From NCBI GenBank assembly GCA_013215945.1, contig JABSOM010000001.1, positions 248,001 to 312,000 on the forward strand: a stretch of 64,000 bases of DNA, in the 5' to 3' direction. This document shows, piece after piece, positions 8,972-17,197 of the stretch. Every line of letters begins with the position of its first letter. Within the stretch, counting starts at the first letter, position 1. The stretch is from Campylobacteraceae bacterium (GTDB taxonomy: Bacteria; Campylobacterota; Campylobacteria; Campylobacterales; Arcobacteraceae). Under the pieces are notes generated by a model. That model saw only the letters and a list, made by a program, of their open reading frames with translations, did not search any database and was not told where the DNA came from. Made by a program: the position numbers and the translations under genes.

Positions 8972-9981
8972 TAGGATTCGTCCATATCTCTTTCAATTGA
9001 GCCTTCTTCCATAAGTTTTTGGGCAACATCTAACATTTTTCTTTGGGCGCTTTCAATGTCTTTAATTTTGACTTTATTAAGCATTTCAAATTCTTCGTTA
9101 AATCTGTCACTTGCTCTTTGACTCATAGAAGAAGTAATTTTCTCCATATCTTCAGCAGGAGCATTTTTCATAGCAACCGCAACATCTCCTGTATCAACAT
9201 TTTGTAAGATTTTCATAATATATTCGCTCTCAAGTTCTAATAAATCTTCAAATACAAACATATTTTCTTTAATCTTAACCGCCAGTCCTGTATCAACCCC
9301 ATTGATATTTTTTAATATATCTTGAGACTTAGGTCCAAGACGATTTAACATATCAGCAACCACTTTAACTCCACCAACATCTACAATAGAAGAAAGTAAA
9401 GACTCTAGTTTTTTCTCTAAAACTTCTGATATTGTTCTTACAACATCAGGAGAAACATCTTTAATTGTTGCCATTTGCATAGTAACTTTAACTTTGTTAT
9501 CTTCTTCTAGTTGCATTAAAACATCAGCAGCTCCTGAAGGCTCCATATGAGATAAAATAACTGCAATGGTATGAGGAGATTCATCTTTAATAAAATCGCT
9601 TAATTGTTTAGGATTAATAGCATCCAAATAAGAAAAACTTTGAGCTGCTAATTTCATACGAGAAAGTTTTGCTAAAACTTCATCTGCTTCACCCTTACCT
9701 AAAGATTTATATAAAATTTCTTTTGCATAATCATAACCCCCAGAAGTTATAAAGGATTTAGATTTAGTATAGAGATGAAATTCTGCTAAAATAGCTAATG
9801 ACATCTCTTTATCAATAGAAGAAAGTTGGGTAATAGCTGTTGATATGTCTTCAACCAAATTAATGGGCAAGTTCTGAAATATTTTAACCGTTGCATCTTC
9901 TCCAATTAAAACAAAAAATCTTGCGACTTTGTCAATCATTGGCATTCCTCTTAAGAGTTCGTCTCTTCTTTCAACATCCAT
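8971..9981 (-). CDS. fliG: Flagellar motor switch protein FliG
   Basis: A 336-residue protein of normal FliG length. The middle domain carries the EHPQ-like armadillo segment (DESPHTIAVILSHMEPSGAADVLMQL, near residues 130-155). The C-terminal torque domain contains MFVFEDLLELESEYIMKILQNVDTGDVAVAMKNA and SQRASDRFNEEFEMLNKVKIKDIESAQRKML, with the charged residues that contact the stator. It sits on the MS ring formed by FliF, the preceding gene, with a gap of 2 bases. It transmits CheY-P-driven switching from FliM/FliN to the rotor. Confidence 0.97.
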   Translation of the reverse strand: MDVERRDELLRGMPMIDKVARFFVLIGEDATVKIFQNLPINLVEDISTAITQLSSIDKEMSLAILAEFHLYTKSKSFITSGGYDYAKEILYKSLGKGEADEVLAKLSRMKLAAQSFSYLDAINPKQLSDFIKDESPHTIAVILSHMEPSGAADVLMQLEEDNKVKVTMQMATIKDVSPDVVRTISEVLEKKLESLLSSIVDVGGVKVVADMLNRLGPKSQDILKNINGVDTGLAVKIKENMFVFEDLLELESEYIMKILQNVDTGDVAVAMKNAPAEDMEKITSSMSQRASDRFNEEFEMLNKVKIKDIESAQRKMLDVAQKLMEEGSIERDMDES

Positions 9982-9983
9982 TT

Positions 9984-11687
9984 TTAACCTTTAAACTTTG
10001 AATCACCTTCTGATAATAACAATTGTATCATATTTGCTATTTCTTCAGGATTATCATGTATTTCTCTGTCTAATTCTTCTATTAGAAGTTCATATTTAGC
10101 AGCACTTTCATCATCCATTCCTTCTAAAGAACTCAATATCTGGCTTTTAATTTTAGCTTTGAGCCTGCCTTGCGCACCAGATATATCAAAATCTTCATTA
10201 AAATCGATATCTATTTCACTGTCATCTACTACTTTACTGTCCGCTTTATCACCTAAAATAACAATTTCATGGTTTACTATAAATTTTTTATAAAATACAA
10301 ACAACAAAATAGCAGCAATAATATATTGTACATATTCACCAAAATCTCGCATAAGCGATTTTATAAGTGCAATATCATCTGTACTTTCAGCACCAGATGA
10401 AGTAATTACATTTCCATTAGAATCAAGACCTTTTCCACCTAACTCGCCTAAACCTAAGAATTTAAAATCTCTTACAGTAACTTTATCTCCCCGTTGTTCA
10501 TCGTAACCAATGGTTTCTTCTACAAGTGATACAATAGAAAGTAAAAATTCTTCTTTAGATTCTACATCTTTTAAAACACTGCTATCAAAAGTAACAGCTG
10601 CAGTTACTCTTTTAATAGAAGAATACGCATTGTCTCTTTGATCAATGACTTTTTTAGATATTTCAAAATTTACAATGTTTTTACTTGATTCGCTTGAAGA
10701 TTTAATATTACCATTATTTTCTTCGCCACCTGTATTTTCTATATTACTTTGAACACCTGGTATGCCACCTTTTTCTTTTATTCCACCTTGTGAAGAAGAA
10801 ATATTCTCATTGGTTTGAGAACTTCTGATTGTACCTTCTGGATCATAGATTTCTTCTTGAATTCTTTTATTAACATAGTCTAAACTTAAGGTGACTCTAG
10901 CAACAACTCTCCCAAATCCTACAAATGGTTCAAGTAATGCTATTATCTTATTTTCGTAATCTTGTTCCAGTCTTTTTTTATATTTATCTTGAACAATGGA
11001 TTTTTTATTATTAGAGTCATCTTCTGATTCTTCTAATAAAGCCCCATCTTGATCTATTAAATTAATATTTTCTATTTTTAAATTAGATACAGCAGAGGCA
11101 ATAAATTTTTTAATACCAATAATTTGTTTTTGTGTTAAAAATACACCTTGTTTTAAAGCAATTACTGCTGAGGCTGTTGGATTAACTTTTCGTTCAGTAA
11201 AAATAGTTTCTTTTGGAATGGCAATTTTCACACTGGCACTTAAAATACCTACTAAAGATTCTAAAGAACGAGACAATTCACCTTCTAAAGCTCTTAAATA
11301 TTTAACTTTATTTTCAAAATTAGTAGTTCCTAATGATGATTTCTCAAATATTTCCCAGCCCACATGTTTTGTACCTGATGCTGAAGAAGTCACTAATTTA
11401 ATTTTAGCAATATTAATAAATTCTTTAGAAGTTTTTAAGGTTAAAGAATCTCCATTTCCTGAAATTAAATATTTTATTCCAGCTGCTTCTAATTCATTAG
11501 ACGCAGCAGAGACTTGGCTTTTGGTTAAATTACTTGCAATAATATAATTTAGTTTTTTATCTTCAGCTTTTACACTTGAATATACAAGCAAAGCAATTAA
11601 AAGAACAAATAATAGAGAAACTCCACCCATAATAACAGCTCTTTGTGCTGCTGTTAAATTATTTACAAACTTAAAAAGTTGTTCCAT
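9984..11687 (-). CDS. fliF: Flagellar MS-ring protein FliF
   Basis: A 567-residue protein with two membrane segments (about residues 18-37 and 455-470) flanking a periplasmic region with the YscJ/FliF ring-building motifs (KLNYIIASNLTKSQVSAASNEL; GELSRSLESLVGILSASVKIAIP). The cytoplasmic C-terminus (AAKYELLIEELDREIHDNPEEIANMIQLLLSEGD) is the FliG-binding tail. A Ser/Asn/Gly-rich stretch near residues 290-335 is the usual variable loop. It follows flgB at a distance of 16 bases and precedes fliG. The protein forms the inner-membrane base of the basal body. Confidence 0.97.
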   Translation of the reverse strand: MEQLFKFVNNLTAAQRAVIMGGVSLLFVLLIALLVYSSVKAEDKKLNYIIASNLTKSQVSAASNELEAAGIKYLISGNGDSLTLKTSKEFINIAKIKLVTSSASGTKHVGWEIFEKSSLGTTNFENKVKYLRALEGELSRSLESLVGILSASVKIAIPKETIFTERKVNPTASAVIALKQGVFLTQKQIIGIKKFIASAVSNLKIENINLIDQDGALLEESEDDSNNKKSIVQDKYKKRLEQDYENKIIALLEPFVGFGRVVARVTLSLDYVNKRIQEEIYDPEGTIRSSQTNENISSSQGGIKEKGGIPGVQSNIENTGGEENNGNIKSSSESSKNIVNFEISKKVIDQRDNAYSSIKRVTAAVTFDSSVLKDVESKEEFLLSIVSLVEETIGYDEQRGDKVTVRDFKFLGLGELGGKGLDSNGNVITSSGAESTDDIALIKSLMRDFGEYVQYIIAAILLFVFYKKFIVNHEIVILGDKADSKVVDDSEIDIDFNEDFDISGAQGRLKAKIKSQILSSLEGMDDESAAKYELLIEELDREIHDNPEEIANMIQLLLSEGDSKFKG

Positions 11688-11703
11688 ATAATAATTATCC
11701 TAT

Positions 11704-12108
11704 TTAATTTTTAGCTGATGATTCAATAACAGAACGTAAAAGTCTTGAATCTGTTTTAATTGATTGTTGCAGGGCTGAAAATATCATTTGATTTTTTGAC
11801 ATTTCGCCCATTTGTGTATCTAAACTAACATTATTACCATCATTTTGTTCTTCTAACCCTCTTACTTCACGTAATATTGGTTTGTTTATTTGTTTTTCAT
11901 CACTAGGGAAAGCAATATGGTTTTCATGAGTAATATTCATTTTTAAGTCATTTTTATCAACTTTTTTCATTTCATCTTCAAAAATCAATTCTTTAGTTTT
12001 ATAATGAGGAGTATTAATATTTGCAATATTAGATGATATAACCTTTTGTCTTTCACTTCTAAAACTCAATTGTTCAAAAAGAAGTGCTTTTACAGGGCTA
12101 ATTTCCAT
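11704..12108 (-). CDS. flgB: Flagellar basal-body rod protein FlgB
   Basis: A 134-residue protein with the FlgB-type N-terminus (LLFEQLSFRSERQKVISSNIANINTPHYKTKELIFEDEM) and a C-terminal helix (MGEMSKNQMIFSALQQSIKTDSRLLRSVIESS). The motif SSNIANINTPHYKTKE distinguishes it from FlgC and FlgF. It forms the proximal rod. Its start codon overlaps the stop of the upstream flgF-like gene by one base. flgC and fliE, which commonly follow flgB, are absent; fliF comes next instead. Confidence 0.93.
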   Translation of the reverse strand: MEISPVKALLFEQLSFRSERQKVISSNIANINTPHYKTKELIFEDEMKKVDKNDLKMNITHENHIAFPSDEKQINKPILREVRGLEEQNDGNNVSLDTQMGEMSKNQMIFSALQQSIKTDSRLLRSVIESSAKN

Positions 12109-12827
12109 TATACCATCCTACCTAGTTTTTGTATTAAACTTCTGTTCATTTCATCAATAGTAGTAATGGCTTTTTGTGATTGCGCAAAACTTTTACTGGC
12201 ATCTATTAATCCAATCATTGTATTTACCATATTAACATTCGATTTTTCAACTGCGCCTTGCATAAAAAATCCTTCATTTAATTCTTGTACTTCTACTTGA
12301 TTTTCATCTTTAACGCGGTAATAATTATCTCCAAATTTATCTAAATTTGTAAACTCTGTTTTTACAACTGCAATTAAGCCAAGAAAATCATCTTCTGTTG
12401 ATATTGCTTCATTGTCATTGTTTAAAACAAAATTTCCATTTCCATCAACCAATAAAGAGTTATTTAGTACTTTAAAAGAACCATCCCTTGTATACATAAC
12501 TTCGCCATTTGCATTTTGCACTTTAAAAAATGTATTTTGATCTTTTAGTGCAAAGTCTAATTTATTACCGGTCATCTCAATGGGGCCCATAGCAGATGAA
12601 ATATATTTTTGATCAATTTTTGGTATATTATTTATAGCTGCACTTTCATTCATAGTACTTGAATTTGATTCTCGTGCTTCTTTTAAATAATTGTTAAAGG
12701 TACCTTCACTTAAACCTTCTTCTTTAAAACCATTTGTATTGACATTGGCTAAATTATTCGATATTACATCCAAACGACTAATTTGATTAATCATTGCAGC
12801 TGCAAGTGGGTAAGTACCTTGGTTCAT
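12108..12827 (-). CDS. Flagellar basal-body rod protein, FlgF-like
   Basis: A 239-residue FlgF/FlgG-family protein. The N-terminus has LDVISNNLANVNTNGFKEEGLSEGTFNNYLKEA. Central motifs are LDFALKDQNTFFKVQNANGEVMYTRDGSFKVLNN, and the C-terminus is GAVEKSNVNMVNTMIGLIDASKSFAQSQKAITTIDEMN. True FlgG is encoded divergently at 14405, so this shorter protein most likely fills the FlgF (proximal rod) role. It is flanked by the CheZ-like gene (gap 3 bases) and flgB (1-base overlap), indicating one operon. Distinguishing FlgF from a second FlgG is by length and context only. Confidence 0.85.
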   Translation of the reverse strand: MNQGTYPLAAAMINQISRLDVISNNLANVNTNGFKEEGLSEGTFNNYLKEARESNSSTMNESAAINNIPKIDQKYISSAMGPIEMTGNKLDFALKDQNTFFKVQNANGEVMYTRDGSFKVLNNSLLVDGNGNFVLNNDNEAISTEDDFLGLIAVVKTEFTNLDKFGDNYYRVKDENQVEVQELNEGFFMQGAVEKSNVNMVNTMIGLIDASKSFAQSQKAITTIDEMNRSLIQKLGRMV

Positions 12828-12830
12828 TAT

Positions 12831-13853
12831 TTATCCTTTTGAATATTCTTCTATTAATGATTCTAAATCATCTGCACCTACAAGATCAGTTTGTGTATCC
12901 CCTGTAATATGTTTTGCCACCACAATTTCTTTATGAGAATTATCATCTTCAAATAAATTATTTAAATAAGTCGATAATTTTCTAATTACAGACATTACTC
13001 TTTCTATTTTTTGTCTGTTAATATCATTAAATTGCATTAATTCCATAGCACCATATATTTCCATGTTTTCATCATCACAGTTTTGTAAAACATTTTTACA
13101 ATTGTTTTCTAAGGATTTAGCTTGTGTAAGATTATCTTTAAATTGTGCAATATTAGGAAATTTCTCATTTAATGTTTCCAATAAAGCAATCTGACTTATA
13201 ACAAATTCGTCAAGAGGTTTAATTTCTTTAGTAACAAAATCGTTATTATCTAAAACAAGAGACAAAGTATCTAAAATTTTAGATGCTTTTTCTTCCGAAT
13301 CACTTGCAACTTGGCTTAATTGATTAACAACCTGAGTATCTTTATCTACAGGAAAAGGAAAAACACCTTGATCAATTTTACTCTCAGCCCAACCTTTTCC
13401 TATCTCTTCATGATTAGAAGAAATCTGCTCAACTACAGGCTCAGGTAATATTTGATTCATATTTGTATCATTTATTGAATCAATTTCCATATTTTGCGCA
13501 CTTGAATCTTCAGAAGCAATACTGTTAACCAATTCATCAATTGACAATTCTTCTTCACTTGATTCATTATTGTTTGAATTATTAACACTTTTATCTGGCC
13601 CAGTATCACCATCTTTAGACTGATTTACTTGGGTATTTTCATTCTCATGCATTATTTCAGATGTTTCATCCATATTAAATGCATCTGCAGAAGAAACTTC
13701 TGTTATTTCTGAATTAATTAGCTCAGATATCTCATCTATTTCGTTTTTTTCGTCTACTATTTCGATTTCTTTGCTATTTTCTTCAGGGTTAGGAGTATCT
13801 TCTACTTCAATTCCACTCATTAATGCTTCAATCTCTTCTTGACTCATACTCAT
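12831..13853 (-). CDS. Divergent CheZ-type CheY-P phosphatase with FliM-like N-terminal peptide
   Basis: A 340-residue acidic protein. Residues 1-14 (MSMSQEEIEALMSG) resemble the CheY-binding N-terminal peptide of FliM (SQAEIDALLNG in E. coli). Residues 20-160 are acidic and probably disordered, with further short EIDEISELIN and SIDELVNSI segments. From about 170 to 305 it is helical and contains MQFNDINRQKIERV, whose D277-x3-Q281 spacing matches the catalytic Asp/Gln pair of CheZ (D143 and Q147 in E. coli). The C-terminus GADDLESLIEEY resembles the CheY-binding tail of CheZ (VDDLLDSLGF). It is encoded 37 bases after cheY. Divergent CheZ proteins are known in Helicobacter and Campylobacter. 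Assignment is by motif and context. Confidence 0.75.
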   Translation of the reverse strand: MSMSQEEIEALMSGIEVEDTPNPEENSKEIEIVDEKNEIDEISELINSEITEVSSADAFNMDETSEIMHENENTQVNQSKDGDTGPDKSVNNSNNNESSEEELSIDELVNSIASEDSSAQNMEIDSINDTNMNQILPEPVVEQISSNHEEIGKGWAESKIDQGVFPFPVDKDTQVVNQLSQVASDSEEKASKILDTLSLVLDNNDFVTKEIKPLDEFVISQIALLETLNEKFPNIAQFKDNLTQAKSLENNCKNVLQNCDDENMEIYGAMELMQFNDINRQKIERVMSVIRKLSTYLNNLFEDDNSHKEIVVAKHITGDTQTDLVGADDLESLIEEYSKG

Positions 13854-13890
13854 TAGAAAACCTTTTAAATATTTTTAATAAATCTACTTT

Positions 13891-14259
13891 TTATTTTAAT
13901 ACACCATCTAATTTCTCTTTTAATATTGCAGCATTAAAAGGTTTTACTATATAATTATTTACCCCAGCTTTTAGAGCAGTAATAACTTCCATTTTACCAC
14001 CTTCAGTAGTAATCATAATTATAGGAGTTTTTTGATGAGCCCCGCCACCACGGATATGTTTAACCAAATCTAAACCATTCATATTTGGCATATTCCAATC
14101 TGTTAGTACAATGTCATACTGACCTTTTTGAAGCATTGACCATGCTACAACTCCATCTTCTGCTTCATCAAAATCATCTTTTGAAAAACCCAATTGTTGA
14201 ACCACATTCCCAATTATTCTTCTCATTGTTGAACTATCATCAACTATTAAAATTTTCAT
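13891..14259 (-). CDS. cheY: Chemotaxis response regulator CheY
   Basis: A 122-residue single receiver domain. Acidic pocket DD at residues 7-8 (KILIVDDSSTMRR), phospho-acceptor Asp in DIVLTDWNMPNMNGLDLVKHIR, Thr in IIMITTEGG and Lys in NNYIVKPFN are all present. The DWNMPNMNGLDL and VNNYIVKPF motifs are characteristic of CheY rather than other stand-alone receivers. Phosphorylated CheY binds the motor switch to change rotation. It heads the minus-strand operon with the CheZ-like gene and faces the divergent flgG promoter. Confidence 0.95.
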   Translation of the reverse strand: MKILIVDDSSTMRRIIGNVVQQLGFSKDDFDEAEDGVVAWSMLQKGQYDIVLTDWNMPNMNGLDLVKHIRGGGAHQKTPIIMITTEGGKMEVITALKAGVNNYIVKPFNAAILKEKLDGVLK

Positions 14260-14373
14260 ATTATACCTTTGTACTAATCATTATTTATCAATTATATAAA
14301 ATTTGTATTGAATTTATACTTAATATAGCTAAAATAATTAGTGTAATTTATGAAAGTTTAAAAGTTCTTTAAA

Positions 14374-14399
14374 TATAATAATCTTAATTACAAAAGGAT
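14374..14399 (+). promoter_or_regulatory. Candidate promoter -10 and ribosome binding site of flgG
   Basis: TATAAT at 14374-14379 and AAAAGGAT just upstream of the flgG ATG at 14405. The spacing of about 20 bases between the -10 hexamer and the ribosome binding site implies a short leader. No sigma-54-type GG/GC promoter was recognised in the divergent cheY/flgG gap. Read by eye only. Confidence 0.4.
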
Positions 14400-14404
14400 T
14401 TCTA

Positions 14405-15193
14405 ATGATTAGAGGATTATATACTGCTGCAACGGGTATGAATGCGCAACAACATCAAATAGATGTCACGTCAAATAATATTGCCAATGTTAATACTTCT
14501 GGTTTTAAAAAAGACAGAGCCGAATTTCAAGATTTAATGTATGAATCATTAAATTACACTGCAGGTCAAACATCTGCAACTACTACAAATCCTACAGGAA
14601 TAGATGTGGGAATGGGTGTAAGGCTTTCAGGAGTACAAAAGAGTTTCCTTCCTGGAAATAATGCAACAACGGGGAATGAATTGGATATTGCAATAGAAGG
14701 TGATGGTTTTTTTGCATTAACTTTACCCGATGGTGAAATAGCATATACAAGAAATGGGTCTTTCAAATTTGATGCTGAGGGTGCTATTGTTAATGGAAGC
14801 GGTTATAAACTTGAACCAGAAATTGTAAAACCTGATAATGTAATTGATTTAACTATTGGAACAGATGGAACAGTGAGTGCAACAGATGCTACAACAGGAG
14901 ATCTTGTAACGTTGGGGCAAATCACTATTGTAGATTTTATTAATCCGGCTGGTTTATCTCCTATTGGAGAAACAATGTTTATGTCTTCTGCCTCTTCAGG
15001 TGATCCAATTGAAGGAAATCCAGGAGTTGAACAATTTGGTTCCTTAAGACAAGGAATGCTAGAAGGTTCAAATGTATCTTTGGTTACGGAGATGGTTGAT
15101 TTGATTACAGCACAAAGAGCTTATGAAGCCAATTCAAAATCTATTACAACAACAGATGAGATGTTAGATATTGTTAATAGATTGAAAAGTTAA
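14405..15193 (+). CDS. flgG: Flagellar distal rod protein FlgG
   Basis: A 262-residue protein, the normal length for FlgG, starting MIRGLYTAATGMNAQQHQIDVTSNNIANVNTSGFKKDRAEFQDLMYE. Further family motifs are GNELDIAIEGDGFFALTLPDGEIAYTRNGSFK and the C-terminal QGMLEGSNVSLVTEMVDLITAQRAYEANSKSITTTDEMLDIVN. It builds the distal rod that crosses the periplasm. AAAAGGAT precedes the ATG. It is transcribed divergently from cheY and is followed at 11 bases by the lysine-rich gene, suggesting co-transcription. Confidence 0.98.
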   Translation: MIRGLYTAATGMNAQQHQIDVTSNNIANVNTSGFKKDRAEFQDLMYESLNYTAGQTSATTTNPTGIDVGMGVRLSGVQKSFLPGNNATTGNELDIAIEGDGFFALTLPDGEIAYTRNGSFKFDAEGAIVNGSGYKLEPEIVKPDNVIDLTIGTDGTVSATDATTGDLVTLGQITIVDFINPAGLSPIGETMFMSSASSGDPIEGNPGVEQFGSLRQGMLEGSNVSLVTEMVDLITAQRAYEANSKSITTTDEMLDIVNRLKS

Positions 15194-15204
15194 TAATTAT
15201 TAAT

Positions 15205-15615
15205 ATGAAGCTTGAAGAATTAAAAAATGTTCGCAAAGAAAAACTTCTGGCACATAAGCGGAAAAAAAGAGAATATTATTTAAAAAATAAAAACAAAGAA
15301 AAAAAAGTCACCCATGATTATGAAAATGATTTAAGTGATTTAAACTTTGATTTTAAAATAAAAGAAATAATTAAACAACAAAAAAAACATGTGGATTCTA
15401 GAAAAGAAAAAATCATTAAGAAAATAACGCAATACAAAAAACAAAAACAAGAGTATTATTTTTTAAATAAAAATAAACGTTTAGAATATGATAAAGATTA
15501 TAGAGAAAAAAGAAAAGAAGAACTAAAAGAGTATAGAAAAGAATATTATGAAAAAAACAAAAGAAAAATATTAGAGAAACAAAAAGAAAAACGAAATTCA
15601 AATAAAGATAAATAA
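15205..15615 (+). CDS. Lysine-rich coiled-coil protein with EYYxxNK repeats, function unknown
   Basis: A 136-residue, extremely basic protein (Lys/Arg/Glu/Tyr-rich). Three copies of a motif of the form (R/K/Q)-EYY-xx-NK are visible: KREYYLKNKNK near residue 22, KQEYYFLNKNK near 80 and RKEYYEKNKRK near 112. The whole chain looks helical. No signal peptide or membrane segment. No convincing ribosome binding site precedes the ATG, which lies 11 bases after the flgG stop, so coupled translation is possible. Its stop codon abuts the ATG of the next gene. Family not recognised; similar Lys/Tyr-rich repeats occur in low-complexity parts of phage and endonuclease proteins, but nothing else here suggests a phage. 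Confidence 0.65.
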   Translation: MKLEELKNVRKEKLLAHKRKKREYYLKNKNKEKKVTHDYENDLSDLNFDFKIKEIIKQQKKHVDSRKEKIIKKITQYKKQKQEYYFLNKNKRLEYDKDYREKRKEELKEYRKEYYEKNKRKILEKQKEKRNSNKDK

Positions 15616-17160
15616 ATGGCAGAAAACAGCAATACAAATGATTTAGATGAGTTGATGAGCCTTGATAGTGATATCCCTCAAAATGGTAATGAGGATATGA
15701 ATGAATTAATGGATTTAGATGCAGATGCAAATACTGAATCTTCTGACATGGATGAACTAATGAATTTAGACAATGATATTGATGATAATAATAACATGGA
15801 TGAATTAATGAACCTAGATACAAATGAGATAAAAGAAGATGAGTCCAATATGGATGAATTAATGAATTTTGATGAAAACAATGAGGATAGTATTGTTTCT
15901 GATATGGATGAACTTATCCAAGATAACCCTTCTGATGCCTCTAATTTGGATGAACTTATGAATCTGGATGAAGAAGATAATAGCACTGAAGATCAAGAAT
16001 TAGATGAACTTATGAATCTGGATGAAGAAGATAATAACACTGAAAAAGATTTAGCAGATGATGAATTAGAAAACCTTGATTTCATGTCAGAAGATAAAGA
16101 AGAAGAAAACCCCTTACCCCAAGATGATTTAAATGAACTTGGTTTGGCTTCTGTAATAGCAGGTACTGGCACACCTATAGAATCAATTGATAGTGAAAAA
16201 ATGGAAGAAAACAAAGATATTCAAAAGAAAAAACCAAACTATATAAAATATTTATTAATTGTTCTGGCTGTACTTGCTTCTTTTTCTATTATTCTAGTTA
16301 TTTTATATTTTTTGGGATTTTTTGAAAAAGAAGTTGAAGAGAAAAATATTATTAAATCAAGCATGAGCAAAAAAACAGAAAAATATAACTTTAAAATAAA
16401 AGATATTAATGTTATAAGATTAAACAAAAAATTAAATTTATTGACAAAATACCAAATCATTGAAAGCGAAGATTTAGAATTAAAAGAGAAAAAGAAAAAA
16501 GAATATCAAACAAGTCTTGAAGATAAAAATGCACAATTATTGCAAATTAATAAAGACTTAGAACTTTTAGCCAAATACAAAGAAATACAATTATTAAAAG
16601 AGAATAATAATTTATTAAATAATAATAAGGTCTTAAAAGAAGAACTAAATACCACACAAGAAGAACTATTACTTGCACAAAATAAAGAAAATAATCTTGA
16701 AAAAGAAAATGAGAAGATAAAAGAAGAAGCACAAGAAGCCATAACTTTATTAGAAAAACAAAAAGAAGAAATTGAAAAAGAAATTGAAGTAGATACTGAA
16801 GCAGAAAAAAATACACAAATAGTTATTGAAGAAAGTACTTTACCAATACAAAACAGCCTAATAGCACAAATAATGGTTGAAGAACAAGATGAAATAATAG
16901 AGCAAAGTTCTTTTTTAGCTTTTATAAAAGTTGAAACAAATAATACCCTTTTATACAAATCATTTATTGATAAAATTGAAGCAGTTGATAATAATATACA
17001 ATTGTGTAGAGATAATAACAATACTGTTGAAGTATTATTGGGTACGTATAGTGAAGAAAAAAGAGATGAAGTACTTAAAAAACTTCAAAAATCATTTAAG
17101 AATGAATCTTATAAAATTGATTTGACACAAGAAGAATTTGACAAAAGATGTAACTACTAA
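15616..17160 (+). CDS. Membrane protein with cytoplasmic MDELMNLD repeat array, periplasmic coiled coil and SPOR-like end
   Basis: A 514-residue protein. Residues 1-180 are very acidic and hold about eight copies of a (D/N)-(L/M)-D-E-L-M-(N/S/D)-L-D motif (positions about 9, 27, 44, 60, 78, 95, 110, 128). A single membrane segment spans about 210-235 after a basic KKKPNYIKY stop-transfer side. Residues 245-400 are coiled coil. The last 80 residues (VEVLLGTYSEEKRDEVLKKLQKSF) look SPOR-like. The repeat resembles the FliM CheY-binding peptide IDALLNGD. The ATG directly follows the preceding stop codon (TAAATG), so translation is probably coupled. The family is not recognised; a motor- or chemotaxis-linked scaffold is inferred from flgG and cheY/cheZ proximity. 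Confidence 0.8.
   Translation: MAENSNTNDLDELMSLDSDIPQNGNEDMNELMDLDADANTESSDMDELMNLDNDIDDNNNMDELMNLDTNEIKEDESNMDELMNFDENNEDSIVSDMDELIQDNPSDASNLDELMNLDEEDNSTEDQELDELMNLDEEDNNTEKDLADDELENLDFMSEDKEEENPLPQDDLNELGLASVIAGTGTPIESIDSEKMEENKDIQKKKPNYIKYLLIVLAVLASFSIILVILYFLGFFEKEVEEKNIIKSSMSKKTEKYNFKIKDINVIRLNKKLNLLTKYQIIESEDLELKEKKKKEYQTSLEDKNAQLLQINKDLELLAKYKEIQLLKENNNLLNNNKVLKEELNTTQEELLLAQNKENNLEKENEKIKEEAQEAITLLEKQKEEIEKEIEVDTEAEKNTQIVIEESTLPIQNSLIAQIMVEEQDEIIEQSSFLAFIKVETNNTLLYKSFIDKIEAVDNNIQLCRDNNNTVEVLLGTYSEEKRDEVLKKLQKSFKNESYKIDLTQEEFDKRCNY
15949..16044 (+). repeat. Near-identical 42-bp tandem duplication inside the repeat array
   Basis: The 42 bases at 15949-15990 recur at 16003-16044 with one mismatch (period 54 bases). 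They encode two copies of DELMNLDEEDN(S/N)TE. Near identity at DNA level indicates a recent in-frame duplication within an older, more diverged motif array. Confidence 0.9.
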
Positions 17161-17197
17161 GAATTTTTTTCTTAGTAATTACGAATAAAATTCTTAG
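17156..17197. terminator. Bidirectional terminator between convergent genes
   Basis: CTAAGAATTTT at 17157-17167 pairs with AAAATTCTTAG at 17187-17197. A shorter alternative hairpin, ACTAAGAA/TTCTTAGT, lies at 17156-17176 around a T run. It separates the repeat-array gene (plus) from rimM (minus) and overlaps both stop codons. Confidence 0.7.

Noticed and set aside
15205-15615. Phage or homing-endonuclease origin of the EYYxxNK protein
   Set aside because: The motif resembles low-complexity parts of such proteins, but there is no catalytic domain and the gene is embedded in a flagellar operon.
15678-15986. Ser-rich antisense frame opposite the repeat array
   Set aside because: It is the reverse complement of the DELM repeats (codon bias leaves the frame open); it has no ribosome binding site and no independent features. 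The antisense frames at 15416-15823, 15993-16214 and 16506-17021 are rejected for the same reason.
15640-16050. Repeats suggestive of a CRISPR array or minisatellite
   Set aside because: The repeats are in frame, encode a conserved protein motif, vary in spacing by whole codons and lack unique spacers of constant length.
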